From Actinomycetota bacterium (lineage in GTDB: Bacteria > Actinomycetota > Thermoleophilia > Gaiellales > F1-60-MAGs149), in NCBI GenBank assembly GCA_016870485.1, contig VGBM01000007.1, positions 1 through 64,000 on the forward strand: 64,000 bases of DNA, in the 5' to 3' direction. The stretch's first letter is position 1. Every line of letters starts with the position of its first letter. Positions 28,278 through 38,711 of the stretch are shown here, one piece after another. The translations under genes were made by a program, and so were the position numbers. A model generated the notes under the pieces. It worked only from the letters and a program-made list of their open reading frames with translations. It searched no databases and was not told the origin of the DNA.

Positions 28278-28990
28278 GACGGGTCCGCCTCGGCGGGGAG
28301 GTCAGCGGACGGCTCGGGCGGCACGGCGTCGCGCGGGCGTCCGGCCCGCTCGGCGCTCTCCGTGAAGGCCTGCAGGCGGCGCAGCTCGTCGGCGAGGCGA
28401 TCGGCTCCGGCCCGGTAGGCCTTCGAGCCGCGACCCTCGATGTGGAACGGCCGCCCGAAGGCGATCGAGATCGGCGCCCGCGGATCGTCGACGACGCGGT
28501 CGGTGCCGTGGATGTACACCGGCACGATCGGCGCGCCCGTCTGGCCCGCGATCATCGCGGCCCCGGCCCGCACCTCGCCGACGGCGCCCGCGTGGTGGCG
28601 CGTGCCGTCGATGAAGATCCCGAGCATCCCGCCGCGCTTCAGCACCTCGCGCGCGGCCTCGAGCGCGCCGCGGTCGACCTCGCCCCGGCGCACCGGGAAG
28701 GCGCCCGTGTGCGGCAGGACGCGGCCGAGCACGGGGTGCTCGAACAGCTCGACCTTAGCCATGTAGTGGATCGGACGCTTGACGGAGGCCCCGAGCACGA
28801 AGATGTCGTAGAACGAGCGGTGGTTCGAGGCCAGGATCACCGGCCCCGACTTCGGGATCCGCTCGCGGCCCCACAGGCGCACGTCGGAGAACGAGCGGAT
28901 CGCGCGGCGCACGAGCAGCCACGCGATCGACCACGTGCGCTCCGGCGTGAAGACGCGGAAGCCGTCCCAGTCGAGCCGGCGCCCGCTCAC
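28274..28990 (-). CDS. plsC: 1-acyl-sn-glycerol-3-phosphate acyltransferase family
   Basis: A 238-residue membrane-associated acyltransferase of phospholipid synthesis. The catalytic NHRSFYD (H-x4-D) is near residue 56-62, [11 protein letters not shown] is motif [10 protein letters not shown] takes the place of the usual F-P-E-G-T-R motif III, and [12 protein letters not shown] is motif IV. Replacement of Pro-Glu by Ile-Asp in motif III is a small departure. It lies between cmk and der with 4-nt overlaps on both sides, a common actinobacterial arrangement (cmk-plsC-der). Confidence 0.87.
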   Translation of the reverse strand: MSGRRLDWDGFRVFTPERTWSIAWLLVRRAIRSFSDVRLWGRERIPKSGPVILASNHRSFYDIFVLGASVKRPIHYMAKVELFEHPVLGRVLPHTGAFPVRRGEVDRGALEAAREVLKRGGMLGIFIDGTRHHAGAVGEVRAGAAMIAGQTGAPIVPVYIHGTDRVVDDPRAPISIAFGRPFHIEGRGSKAYRAGADRLADELRRLQAFTESAERAGRPRDAVPPEPSADLPAEADPS

Positions 28991-29553
28991 GCGCGCTCCT
29001 CCACGAGCCGCGCGATCGCCTCGACGACCGCGTCGACGGCGAGCCCCTCGGTGTCGACGCGGACGCTGCCATCCGGCACGATCGTCTGCGCGGCGTCGCG
29101 GCGGTCGCGTTCGAGCGCGGCGTCGCCCGCCTCCGTCCCGCGCTCGTCGGCGCGGCGCCGGCGGCGCTCCTCCGGCGGGGCGTCGAGCCAGACCTTGAGC
29201 TCGGCCTCAGGCCAGACGACGCTGCCGATGTCGCGGCCCTCGGCGACGGCGTCGCCCTGGGCGAGGAAGGCGCGCTGCTCGCCCCGCAGGGCCTCGCGCA
29301 CGTCCCCGATCGCCGACACGGCGGAGACCGCGGCGTCGACCGCGTCGGAGCGGAGCGCGGGATCGTCGAGGCGCGCGGTCCACGCGCCCGCGGTGGCGAC
29401 GGCGACGGGGTCGTCGCCCGTCTCCAGCACCACGAGCGTGACCGCCCGGTACATCGCGCCGGTGTCGAGGTGGCGGTAGCCGAGCCGCGCGGCCAAAGCG
29501 CGCGAGACGGTCGACTTGCCGGCGCCGGCGGGCCCGTCGATGGTCACGATCAT
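28987..29553 (-). CDS. cmk: Cytidylate kinase
   Basis: A 188-residue nucleoside monophosphate kinase phosphorylating CMP/dCMP. The P-loop GPAGAGKST is at residues 7-15. LDTGAMYRAVT is the CMP-binding segment, AEGRDIGSVVWPEAELKVWL the core strand, and ERRRRRADER the lid. It is shorter than the usual 215-230 residues, because the CMP-specific insert after DTGAMYR is reduced. It overlaps aroA and plsC by 4 nt each. Confidence 0.92.
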   Translation of the reverse strand: MIVTIDGPAGAGKSTVSRALAARLGYRHLDTGAMYRAVTLVVLETGDDPVAVATAGAWTARLDDPALRSDAVDAAVSAVSAIGDVREALRGEQRAFLAQGDAVAEGRDIGSVVWPEAELKVWLDAPPEERRRRRADERGTEAGDAALERDRRDAAQTIVPDGSVRVDTEGLAVDAVVEAIARLVEERA

Positions 29554-30857
29554 CGCCGCACCGCCGTGGCCGCCTCGAGCAGCGCCCGGAAGCCCGGGAA
29601 GGAGACGTCGATGGCGGCGGGGTCCGTGATCGTGACGCCCTGCTCGGAGTAGAGTCCCGCGATCGCCCCCAGCATCGCGACGCGGTGGTCGCCCATCGGG
29701 TCGACCGGGCCGCCGCGCAGCCGCGTCGGCACGCCGCGGATGAACCAGCCGTCGTTCTCGACCTCGATGTGGCCGCCGACCCGCCAGAGCGCCTCGCGGA
29801 CGCTCTCGAGGCGGTCCGACTCCTTCACGCGCAGCTCGCCGGCGTCGCGGACGCGGGTCTTGCCGCGCGCGCAGCAGGCGGCGAGGGCGAGGATCGGCAG
29901 CTCGTCGACGAGCCCCGGCACCTCGTCGCCGCGGATCGACGAGGCCGACAGCTCGGCGTGCGCGACCTCGAGGTCGGCGACCGGCTCGCCCGCGTCGGTC
30001 GTGCGGCGGTTGAAGACGGCGACGCGCCCGCCCATCCGCTCCAGCACGTCGAGGATGCCGGTCCGCCCCGCCCCCATCCCGATCCCGCGCAGGAAGATCC
30101 GCGACTCGGGGATCAGCGTGGCGGCCACGATCAGGAAGGCCGCCGACGAGATGTCGCCGGGCACCTCGATGCGGTCGAGGTGCAGGCGCTCCGCGGGCTC
30201 GATCGTGACGCGTCCCCCCGACCCCGTCACGCGCGCCCCGGCGGCCCGCAGCATGCGCTCGGTGTGGTCGCGGGTCGCCTGGGGCTCCACCACGGTCGTG
30301 GGGCCCGCAGCGCGCAGCCCCGCGAGCAGGATCGCCGACTTGACCTGGGCCGAGGCGACGGGCAGCACGTGCTCGATCCCCGCGAGCGGCCGGCCGGCCG
30401 TCACGGCCACGGGCGGACGGCCGTCGGTCGTCTCGACCTCGGCGCCCATGGCCCGCAAGGGCTGGGCGACGCGCTCCATCGGACGGGTGCGGATCGACGC
30501 GTCGCCGTCGAGCGTGAACATGCCCGCGGGCTGCATCGCGCAGATGCCGCTGAGCAGGCGCATCAGGGTGCCGGCATTGCGCACGTCGATCGCGCCGACC
30601 GGCGGCTTGAGGCCGCCGAGGCCGACGCCGTGGACGGTCAGGCGGCCATGGCCGTGGTCGTCGACCCGGATGCCGAGCGCCCGGACCGCCTCGAGCGTGG
30701 CGCGGGTGTCGGCCGAGTCGCCCCAGCCCTCGACCTCGACGGGGCCGTCCGTCAGCGCCCCGATCAGGAGCGCGCGGTGGCTGACCGACTTGTCGCCGTT
30801 GACGGCGAGCTCGCCGACGAGGGGCCCCGACGGCGCGACGTGCCAGGGCTCGCTCAC
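29550..30857 (-). CDS. aroA: 3-phosphoshikimate 1-carboxyvinyltransferase (EPSP synthase)
   Basis: A 435-residue two-domain enzyme condensing phosphoenolpyruvate with shikimate-3-phosphate. It has GDKSVSHRALLIGAL (catalytic Lys near residue 20), NAGTLMRLLSGICA (the variant where class I enzymes have G-T-A-M-R), SAQVKSAILLAGL, GDISSAAFLIVAATL, EVPGLVDELPILALAA and the late KESDRL. It is fourth in the order DAHP synthase, tyrA, aroA counted from the rluB side, with 4-nt overlaps. Confidence 0.95.
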   Translation of the reverse strand: MSEPWHVAPSGPLVGELAVNGDKSVSHRALLIGALTDGPVEVEGWGDSADTRATLEAVRALGIRVDDHGHGRLTVHGVGLGGLKPPVGAIDVRNAGTLMRLLSGICAMQPAGMFTLDGDASIRTRPMERVAQPLRAMGAEVETTDGRPPVAVTAGRPLAGIEHVLPVASAQVKSAILLAGLRAAGPTTVVEPQATRDHTERMLRAAGARVTGSGGRVTIEPAERLHLDRIEVPGDISSAAFLIVAATLIPESRIFLRGIGMGAGRTGILDVLERMGGRVAVFNRRTTDAGEPVADLEVAHAELSASSIRGDEVPGLVDELPILALAACCARGKTRVRDAGELRVKESDRLESVREALWRVGGHIEVENDGWFIRGVPTRLRGGPVDPMGDHRVAMLGAIAGLYSEQGVTITDPAAIDVSFPGFRALLEAATAVRR

Positions 30858-31951
30858 GCGGCGCCGCCCGGCTCGGCCCGGAACGCGGCGCAGCCCTCGG
30901 CGCGCAGCACCTCGACGGCGCGGTCGGCCTGCTCCTCGCCGGCGACGACGATGCGGATCTCGCCGCCCGACTCGGGCGAGATGTGGGTCAGGGCGAACTC
31001 CTCGATGTTGATGCCGCTGGCCGACAGGGCGAGCGCGATCGCGGAGATCGCGCCCGGGCGGTCCGGCACGGACACGACGAGGTCGACGAGGTCCGCCGGT
31101 GCGGTGCGGTGGGCGCGCGCGAGCGTCTCGCGGCGCGCCTCGCGCGCCCCGCCGATCCAGCGCCCGAGGTAGTCCTCGTCGCCCGCCTCGAGGGCCTGCG
31201 CGACCTCGTCGAGGCGGCCGCGCGCGTCGTCGAGCGCGGCGAGGACGGCGGTGCGGTTATCGAGCAGGATGTCGATCCACATCGCGGGGTTGGCGCCGGC
31301 CACGCGCGTCATGTCGCGGAACGAGCCGCCGGTGGTGTCGAGCGGGCGGTGCCCGTCGACGTCGCCCTCAGCGACCTGCAGCGCGAGCACGTTGGCGAGC
31401 ACGTGCGGGATGTGGCTGGTCAGGGCCACGATCCGGTCGTGCTGGTCGGCGTCGACCACGACGGGGTGCGCGCCGACCTCGCCGACGAGGGCGTGCAGCG
31501 CGGCGAGCCGCCCGGGGTCCGTCTCCAGCGTCGGGGTCAGGAACCAGGTCGCGCCACCGTAGAGCTCGGGCCGCGCCGCAGCGGCTCCGTGCGCCTCCGA
31601 ACCGCAGATCGGGTGCCCGCCGACCACCCGCGCCCGGCCCTGAGCCGGGACGGCGGCCATGATCTGGCCCTTCGTCGAGCCGATGTCGGTGACCGTGGCC
31701 TCGGGGTTCGCGGCGAGCGCCTCCGCGACCAGGCCCGCGACGGTGGAGACGGGCGTCGCCACGACGATCAGGTCGGCGTCGGCGCAGGCCTCCGCGAGGC
31801 TCGCCGCCGCGCGGTCCGCGCAGCCGCGCTCGACCGCGAGCGCGGCCTCCGCCGGATTGCGGTCGTAGCCCGTCACGGTATGGCCGCGCTCGCGCAGCGC
31901 CAGCCCGAGGCTGCCGCCCATCAGGCCGAGGCCGGCGATGGCGACCTTCAT
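30854..31951 (-). CDS. tyrA: Prephenate dehydrogenase with C-terminal ACT domain
   Basis: A 365-residue enzyme of tyrosine synthesis. The NAD(P)-binding AIAGLGLMGGSLGLALRERG is at 4-23, with VTDIGSTKGQI, VGGHPICGSEAHG and the active-site His in ALTSHIPHVLANVLA. From about 285 an ACT domain (DLVVSVPDRPGAISAIALAL) offers a site for feedback control by an amino acid, presumably tyrosine. ATG 31951 is 6 bp after the DAHP synthase stop. Confidence 0.92.
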   Translation of the reverse strand: MKVAIAGLGLMGGSLGLALRERGHTVTGYDRNPAEAALAVERGCADRAAASLAEACADADLIVVATPVSTVAGLVAEALAANPEATVTDIGSTKGQIMAAVPAQGRARVVGGHPICGSEAHGAAAARPELYGGATWFLTPTLETDPGRLAALHALVGEVGAHPVVVDADQHDRIVALTSHIPHVLANVLALQVAEGDVDGHRPLDTTGGSFRDMTRVAGANPAMWIDILLDNRTAVLAALDDARGRLDEVAQALEAGDEDYLGRWIGGAREARRETLARAHRTAPADLVDLVVSVPDRPGAISAIALALSASGINIEEFALTHISPESGGEIRIVVAGEEQADRAVEVLRAEGCAAFRAEPGGAA

Positions 31952-31957
31952 GGCCGC

Positions 31958-33013
<1,056 letters not shown>

Positions 33014-33022
33014 GGGGCGCGA

Positions 33023-33028
33023 AGTATA
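33023..33028 (-). promoter_or_regulatory. -10 box (TATACT) of the DAHP-synthase-to-der unit
   Basis: TATACT, one mismatch from consensus, nine bases before ATG 33013, in the 27-bp gap after rluB. Confidence 0.6.
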
Positions 33029-33040
33029 CGGGCGTTCGGT

Positions 33041-33763
33041 CTAGCGCCCGCCGCTTGCCGCGGCCCGCAGATCGGCCACCTCGCGGGCCGTCAGCTCGCG
33101 GCAGCCGCCGACCTGGAGGCGGCCGAGGACGAGCGGGCCGTACGCGGTCCGCTCGAGCTCGATCACGGGGTGCCCCACGGCGGCGCACATCCGCCGCACC
33201 TGGCGGTTGCGCCCCTCCTTGAGCTCGAGCTCGAGCTCGGCGCCGCCCGAGCGGGTGCGCAGGACCCGCGCCCGCGCGGGGCGCGTGCGCCCGTCGGGCA
33301 GCTCGACGCCGCGCTCGAGCCGGCGCAGGGCGGCCGCTCCCGGCAGCCCGCGCACGGTGGCCCGGTACGTCTTCGGCACCCCGTGGGAGGGGTGCGCGAG
33401 GAGCTGCGCGAGCTCGCCGTCGTTCGTGAGGAGGAGCAGGCCCGAGGTGTCGCGGTCGAGCCGGCCGACCGGCATCACGCGCTCCGTGCGGTCGACGAGG
33501 TCGAGCACCGTCGGGCGGCCCTGCGGGTCGCGCGACGTGGTCACGTAGCCGGGCGGCTTGTTGAGCATCAGGTGCACCACGGCCTCCGCCGCGATCGGCC
33601 GGCCGTCGACCAGCACCGCCTGGCCGGGCGCGACCTGCGTGCCGGGCACGGCGACGGCCCCGTCCACGGTCACGCGGCCCTCGGCGATCAGCCGGTCGGC
33701 GGCGCGCCGCGAGGCGACGCCGGCCTGCGCGAGCAGGCGGTTGAGGCGCACGGGCGCGTCCAT
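33041..33763 (-). CDS. rluB: Ribosomal large-subunit pseudouridine synthase (RluB/RsuA family)
   Basis: A 240-residue RNA-modifying enzyme. An S4 RNA-binding domain (VRLNRLLAQAGVASRRAADR; about 4-60) is followed by the catalytic domain with the active-site Asp in MPVGRLDRDTSGLLLLTND and the later YRATVRG and EGRNRQVRRMCAAVGHPV. It probably modifies 23S rRNA near the peptidyl-transferase centre. It follows scpB as in many Gram-positive genomes. ATG 33763 has a TAGGAT box whose first three bases are the scpB stop codon. Confidence 0.92.
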   Translation of the reverse strand: MDAPVRLNRLLAQAGVASRRAADRLIAEGRVTVDGAVAVPGTQVAPGQAVLVDGRPIAAEAVVHLMLNKPPGYVTTSRDPQGRPTVLDLVDRTERVMPVGRLDRDTSGLLLLTNDGELAQLLAHPSHGVPKTYRATVRGLPGAAALRRLERGVELPDGRTRPARARVLRTRSGGAELELELKEGRNRQVRRMCAAVGHPVIELERTAYGPLVLGRLQVGGCRELTAREVADLRAAASGGR

Positions 33764-33770
33764 GCGCCCG

Positions 33771-33776
33771 ATCCTA
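33771..33776 (-). promoter_or_regulatory. -10 box (TAGGAT) of rluB, containing the scpB stop codon
   Basis: TAGGAT, seven bases, ATG 33763. TAG 33776-33774 is also the stop codon of scpB. Confidence 0.5.
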
Positions 33777-34391
33777 CGCGGACTCGGCGGCGGGCCCGGG
33801 CTCCTCGATCGACACGGCCTCCTGCACCGCCATCGCCTCGAGCCGGCTGCGGACCTCGTCGGCGCTCGGCAGGTCCTCGCCGAGCTCCTCGATCCGGGGC
33901 AGCGAGTGGCGGCCCTCCTCGAGCGAGAAGACCCGCTCGAAGCGCGTCGTCGTGCGGTACAGGAGCGGCTGGCCCGGCCGGTCGGAGCGGCCCGCCTCCT
34001 CGATCAGGCCGCGCTCGAGCAGGCTCTGCACGGGGTTGTCGGCCGCGACCCCGCGGATGCGGGCGATCTCCGGACGGCTGACCGGTCCCGCGTAGGCCAC
34101 GACGGCGAGCGTCTCGAGGGCGGCGCGGCTGAGCGGGCGCTGGGCGAGCCGGTCGAGCAGCCGCGCGCAGGCGAGCGCCGCCTCGTCGGCGGCGCGCAAC
34201 GCCCAGCCCTGGGCGACGCGCTCGAGCACGACGCCGGAGGCGCCCGGCGCGTGGCGCTCGAGCAGCACCTCGATCGCCTCCTCGACGTCGGCCTCCCCGA
34301 GGCCGGCGGCCTCGGCGAGCGCCCGCTCGTCGAGCGGCTCCGAGGCGAGGAAGAGCAGCGCCTCGACGACCCTCGTGTCCTGGTCCGTCAC
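33774..34391 (-). CDS. scpB: Condensin subunit ScpB
   Basis: A 205-residue protein with two winged-helix domains that binds ScpA in the SMC complex for chromosome segregation. Motifs: VVEALLFLASEPLDERALAE, WALRAADE, SRAALETLAVVAYAGPVSRP, IRGVAADNPVQSLLERGLIEE and LLYRTTTRFERVFSLE. It overlaps scpA by 4 nt. No smc gene is in the window. Confidence 0.95.
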   Translation of the reverse strand: MTDQDTRVVEALLFLASEPLDERALAEAAGLGEADVEEAIEVLLERHAPGASGVVLERVAQGWALRAADEAALACARLLDRLAQRPLSRAALETLAVVAYAGPVSRPEIARIRGVAADNPVQSLLERGLIEEAGRSDRPGQPLLYRTTTRFERVFSLEEGRHSLPRIEELGEDLPSADEVRSRLEAMAVQEAVSIEEPGPAAESA

Positions 34392-35164
34392 GCGGCGGCC
34401 CCCCTCTCCCGGTCGTGCGCCGCGTGGCCGGCGGCGCGCATGCGGATCGGCCCGAAAGGCTCCGTCTGGCGGGCGCGCACCTCGCCGGCCCGGATCAGGT
34501 CGAGCACGGCCCAGAAGGCCGCGGCCTGCTCGCCCCGGTCGAGGCCGGCCACGGCCTCGTCGAACGTGCAGCTGCCGCGCGTGCGCACGACCCGGCGGAC
34601 GTGGTCGAGCAGGCGCAGGAGCGGGATGCGGCGGCGCAGCATGCGGATCGGCTCGGCCTCCTCCCGCGCGCGCTCCATCACGAGGGCGAGCGCGGCGGCG
34701 AGGTCGGCGGGATCGCCCGTGGCCGTGTCGTCGAGGATGGGGCGCGGCGGGCGCAGCGCGGGCGGCCCCTCGCGGAAGAGCCGCGGGCCGGTGGCGGCGA
34801 GGCGCTCCTCGAGCCAGCGCGCCGCGGCCTGCACGCGCGCGTACTCGGCGAGCCGCGCGGCGAGCTCCTCGGCGGCCTCCTGGGCGTCCGGCAGCTCCTC
34901 GACCAGCTCGGGCGTGAGCAGGAGGCGGATCTTCAGCTCCAGGAGCGTCGCGACCAGCACGAGGAACTCGCTCGCGCTCTCGAGGTCGATCTCCCCCGCC
35001 GCGTCGATCTCGGCGAGGTAGGCCAGGCAGACGTCCGCGACGGGCACCTCGCCGAGGTCGAGCGCGTCGCGCAGGACGAGCGCGAGCAGGAGGTCGAAGG
35101 GCCCCGCGAAGGGCTCCAGGTCGAGCTCCATGGCCAGGGACGAGGTGGGCGCCACGGCCCTCAC
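34388..35164 (-). CDS. scpA: Condensin subunit ScpA (kleisin)
   Basis: A 258-residue kleisin that bridges SMC heads. FAGPFDLLLALVLRDALDLGEV (about 19-40) is the family signature. A long helical middle follows (ASEFLVLVATLLELKIRLLL), and the C-terminal winged helix starts near 195 (VRTRGSCTFDEAVAGL). GTG 35164 is taken as start, 22 bp after the dnaE stop. ATG 35131 (starting MELDLEPF) is an alternative; neither has a good Shine-Dalgarno. Confidence 0.9.
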   Translation of the reverse strand: MRAVAPTSSLAMELDLEPFAGPFDLLLALVLRDALDLGEVPVADVCLAYLAEIDAAGEIDLESASEFLVLVATLLELKIRLLLTPELVEELPDAQEAAEELAARLAEYARVQAAARWLEERLAATGPRLFREGPPALRPPRPILDDTATGDPADLAAALALVMERAREEAEPIRMLRRRIPLLRLLDHVRRVVRTRGSCTFDEAVAGLDRGEQAAAFWAVLDLIRAGEVRARQTEPFGPIRMRAAGHAAHDRERGAAA

Positions 35165-35186
35165 GCTAGCCCGGGGGTCGGACGGC

Positions 35187-38100
35187 TCAGGCGATCGTGA
35201 CGGAGCCGACGGAGGCCTGGATCTCGGCGAACATGGCCTGGTCGGGGCGCACCCGGAAGCCGGGCCCGAGCCGCAGCCGCCGGCGCCCGTGCGGCGTGCG
35301 CAGGTCGACGACGACGGGGTGGTCGCCGTGGTAGTCCTCGCAGATCCGCCGCAGCCGCTCGATCGCGTCGGCCGGCGCCGTCGCCGCGTCGACCTCGATC
35401 CGCACGATCCCGACCACCGGCACCGCGTCGAAGGAGAGCAGCTCGAAGGCCACCAGCTTCGTCTCGCCGCCGCCCTTCTGGTCGACGCGGCCGCGCACCA
35501 GGACGACCCGGTCCTGCTCGAGCAGCCCGCGCGCGGCCGCGTGGGCCTTCGCGAACACCACGACCTCGCAGGCGCCCGTGGTGTCCTCGATCTGGACGAA
35601 GGCCATCGGGTCGCCGTTCTTGGTCATCGTCTGGCGCACCGAGCCGATCAGCCCGCCGATGGTGACCGTCTCGCCCTCGCGGCGGTGCTCGAGCTCGCGG
35701 ATCGGGATGTCGACCTTGCGCCGCAGCTGGTCGATGATGTCCGCCAGGGGGTGGCTCGACACGAACAGGCCGAGCGTCTCGCGCTCGCCGGCGAGGAGCT
35801 CGCGCTGGTCGAACTCGCCCGCGGGGACCGGCGGGTGCGAGCCGGTCGCGAGCCCGTTGTCGGTGCCCTCGAGGCCCTCGAACAGGTTCGTCTGGCCCGC
35901 GTGGCGGTCGGCCTGGCTCTTGCGCCCCGACTGCACGGCCTGGTCGAGCACGAGCAGCATCCCGCGGCGCGTGTCGCCCGTCGAGTCGAGCGCCCCGGCC
36001 CGCACCAGGCTCTCGAGGACGCGGCTCGACACGTGCTGCGCGTCGACGCGCTCGGCGACGTCCCAGATGCTCAAAAACGGCCCGCCCTGCATGCGCGCCT
36101 CGATGATCGCCCGGACGGCGTTCTCGCCGACGTTCTTGACGGCGCTCAGCCCGAAGCGGATGCGGCCCTCGACGACGGCGAAGTCGCGCTGCGACGAGTT
36201 CACGTCCGGGGGCAGCACCTCGAGCCCCATCGCCTCGCACTCCTGCACGTAGAACGGCACCTTGTCCTTCGTGTCCATCACGGACGAGATCAGCGCCGCC
36301 ATGTACTCGGCCGGGTGGTTGGCCTTCAGGTAGGCCGTGCGGTACGCGATCAGGGCGTAGCAGGCGGCGTGCGACTTGTTGAACGAGTACTCCGCCGAGC
36401 GCTCGTTCTCGTCCCAGAGGGCGCGGGCGACCTGCTCCTCCACCCCGCTCGCGCGGCAGCCCTCCATGAACGGCCCCTTCAGGGACTCCATCGCGGCGGC
36501 ATCCTTCTTGCCGATCGCCTTGCGCAGGTCGTCGGCCTCGGCGGGCGAGAAGCCGGCCAGGTCCTTGGCGATCCGCATCGCCTGCTCCTGGTAGATGTAG
36601 ACGCCCATCGTCGACTCGAGGATCGGCTCGAGCCGCGGGTCCGTGTAGGAGACGGCCTCCTGGCCGTTCTTGCGCCGCGCGTAGGTGGGGATGTTCGCCA
36701 TCGGACCGGGCCGGTACAGGGCCACGAGCGCGACGAGGTCCTCGAAGCGGGTCGGCCTCACCTGCCGCAGGGCGTCGCGCATGCCCGTCGACTCGAACTG
36801 GAACACGCCCGTCGCGTCGCCCCTGCGCAGCATCGCGTAGGTCGGCTCGTCGTCGAGCGGCAGGAGCGCCATGTCGAGCCGCGCGCCCGTGGCCTCCTCG
36901 ACCAGCCGGACGCACTCGTCGATCACGTCGAGGTTGCGCAGCCCGAGGAAGTCCATCTTCAGCAGGCCGAGCGCCTCGACGTCGCCCATCGCGTACTGCG
37001 TGACGAGCTCGGCCTCGGCGCCCTTGCGCTGCAGGGGCAGGTACTCGACGAGCGGCCGGTCGCCGATCACCACGGCGGCGGCGTGGATCGAGTCCTGCCG
37101 CACGAGCCCCTCGAGCGGGCGCGCCATGTCGATCAGCTGCCGCGCGGTGACCTCGCGGCCGTCGTCGGTGCGGCCGATCGGCGCCGGATCGTCGTACATC
37201 GCCCGCAACTCCTGGCCGGGCTTGAGCGACTCCTCGAAGCCGACCTTGACGCCGTCGGGGATGCCCTTGGCGATGCGGTCGACCGTCCCGTACGGCAGGC
37301 CGAGGACGCGGCCCGTGTCGCGCGTCGCCTGCTTCGCCGCGAGCTTGCCGAAGGTGATGATCTGCGCGACCCGGTCGCGGCCGTACTTGTCGACCACGTA
37401 GTTCATGACGCGCTCGCGCCCGTGCACGGAGAAGTCGACGTCGATGTCCGGCATCGACTTGCGGCCCGGGTTGAGGAAGCGCTCGAAGAGCAGGTCGTAG
37501 CGGATCGGGTCGACGTCGGTGATCTCGAGGCAGTAGGCGACGAGCGAGCCGGCGGCCGAGCCGCGGCCCGGCCCGACGCCGATCCCCTCGCGCTTCGCGA
37601 AGCCGACGAAGTCCCAGACGATCAGGAAGTAGTCGGCGAAGCCCATCTCGCGGATCGTCTCGAGCTCGAACCTGAGGCGCGCCCGCAGGCCCTCGTCGGG
37701 CGCGCCGTAGCGGCGCGCGAGCCCCTCGTCGCAGAGCCGCGTCAGGTACGCGTACGAGTCCTCGCCTTCCGGCACGTCGTAGCGGGGCAGGCGGATCGCG
37801 CCGAGGTCGAGGCGCAGGTCGCAGCGCTCGGCGATCTCGAGCGTCGGCGAGAGCAGGTCGCGCCCGTACGGCTCGAAGGCGCGGCGCATCTCCTCCGGCG
37901 TCTTGAGGAAGAACTCCTTGTTCGGGAAGCGGAAGCGCTTCTCGTTGGCGAGCACGTCGCCCGTCTGGATGCAGAGCAGCACCTCGTGCGGGTCGGCGTC
38001 CTCGGCGCGCAGGTAGTGCACGTCGCCCGTGCCCACGGTCGGCAGGCCCATCTCGTCGGCCAGCTTGAGCAGCACCGGGTTGACCGTCTTGTGCTCCTCG

Positions 38101-38639
38101 AGCCCGGCGTCCTGGATCTCCACGTAGACGCCGGTCGGGCCGTAGATCTGCACGAGCAGGTCGAGCTCGGCCCGCGCCCGGGCCTCGTCGTGCTGCAGGA
38201 TCGCCTGGTTGACGCGGCTCGCGAGGCAGCCCGACAGGGCGATCACGCCCGTGCTGTGCTGCGCGAGCAGTTCGAGGTCGACGCGCGGCTTGTAGTGGTA
38301 GCCCTCGAGGTAGCCGAGGGTCACGAGCCGGACGAGGTTGTGGTACCCCTCGAGGCCCTCGGCGAGCAGGGTCAGGTGCGCCCAGTCGCGCCGCCCCGGC
38401 GGCTCCTTCGCGCGGCGGTCCTCCACGACGTAGACCTCGCAGCCCACGATCGGGCGCAGGCCCGTCGGCTCGGCGGCGCGGTAGAGCTCGACGGCGCCCG
38501 CCATCGAGCCGTGGTCGGTGACCGTGACGGCGGGCAGCTCCAGCTCGACGGAGCGCTGCACGAGGTCCGCGATCCGGCAGGCGCCGTCCAGGATCGAGTA
38601 CTCCGAGTGGCAGTGCAGGTGGACGAAGCCGGCGGACAC
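35187..38639 (-). CDS. dnaE: DNA polymerase III alpha subunit
   Basis: An 1150-residue replicative polymerase. The PHP domain opens with FVHLHCHSEYSILDG (residues 5-19). The palm contains the catalytic aspartates in SMPDIDVDF and the GRGSAAGSLVAY loop just before. Fingers, tandem HhH and an OB fold (VTIGGLIGSVRQTMTKNGDP) follow, and the C-terminal region ends near SVGSVTIA. Domain order and length are those of DnaE1, not of DnaE2/ImuC, and no imuA/imuB is nearby. GTG 38639 is fixed by TAGGAT 8 nt upstream and by the family N-terminus; the longer open frame upstream runs antisense through the GNAT gene. It leads the dnaE-scpA-scpB-rluB group. Confidence 0.96.
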   Translation of the reverse strand: MSAGFVHLHCHSEYSILDGACRIADLVQRSVELELPAVTVTDHGSMAGAVELYRAAEPTGLRPIVGCEVYVVEDRRAKEPPGRRDWAHLTLLAEGLEGYHNLVRLVTLGYLEGYHYKPRVDLELLAQHSTGVIALSGCLASRVNQAILQHDEARARAELDLLVQIYGPTGVYVEIQDAGLEEHKTVNPVLLKLADEMGLPTVGTGDVHYLRAEDADPHEVLLCIQTGDVLANEKRFRFPNKEFFLKTPEEMRRAFEPYGRDLLSPTLEIAERCDLRLDLGAIRLPRYDVPEGEDSYAYLTRLCDEGLARRYGAPDEGLRARLRFELETIREMGFADYFLIVWDFVGFAKREGIGVGPGRGSAAGSLVAYCLEITDVDPIRYDLLFERFLNPGRKSMPDIDVDFSVHGRERVMNYVVDKYGRDRVAQIITFGKLAAKQATRDTGRVLGLPYGTVDRIAKGIPDGVKVGFEESLKPGQELRAMYDDPAPIGRTDDGREVTARQLIDMARPLEGLVRQDSIHAAAVVIGDRPLVEYLPLQRKGAEAELVTQYAMGDVEALGLLKMDFLGLRNLDVIDECVRLVEEATGARLDMALLPLDDEPTYAMLRRGDATGVFQFESTGMRDALRQVRPTRFEDLVALVALYRPGPMANIPTYARRKNGQEAVSYTDPRLEPILESTMGVYIYQEQAMRIAKDLAGFSPAEADDLRKAIGKKDAAAMESLKGPFMEGCRASGVEEQVARALWDENERSAEYSFNKSHAACYALIAYRTAYLKANHPAEYMAALISSVMDTKDKVPFYVQECEAMGLEVLPPDVNSSQRDFAVVEGRIRFGLSAVKNVGENAVRAIIEARMQGGPFLSIWDVAERVDAQHVSSRVLESLVRAGALDSTGDTRRGMLLVLDQAVQSGRKSQADRHAGQTNLFEGLEGTDNGLATGSHPPVPAGEFDQRELLAGERETLGLFVSSHPLADIIDQLRRKVDIPIRELEHRREGETVTIGGLIGSVRQTMTKNGDPMAFVQIEDTTGACEVVVFAKAHAAARGLLEQDRVVLVRGRVDQKGGGETKLVAFELLSFDAVPVVGIVRIEVDAATAPADAIERLRRICEDYHGDHPVVVDLRTPHGRRRLRLGPGFRVRPDQAMFAEIQASVGSVTIA

Positions 38640-38647
38640 GGACGAAG

Positions 38648-38653
38648 ATCCTA
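38648..38653 (-). promoter_or_regulatory. -10 box (TAGGAT) of dnaE
   Basis: TAGGAT, eight bases, GTG 38639. Confidence 0.55.
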
Positions 38654-38698
38654 CCTCCCCGGGCTCCGGGTGCGGGACCGGGGGCCGCGGCCCTCCGA

Positions 38699-38704
38699 TA
38701 CCCT
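38699..38704 (+). promoter_or_regulatory. -10 box (TACCCT) of the ArgA-like gene
   Basis: TACCCT, seven bases, ATG 38712, divergent from the dnaE box 45 bp away. Confidence 0.55.
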
Positions 38705-38711
38705 CCCGCCC

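Noticed and set aside
28274..28990. plsC as inactive because motif III lacks FPEGTR
   Set aside because: The Gly-Thr-Arg core and the catalytic H-x4-D are intact; Ile-Asp for Pro-Glu is a moderate substitution and not proof of inactivity.
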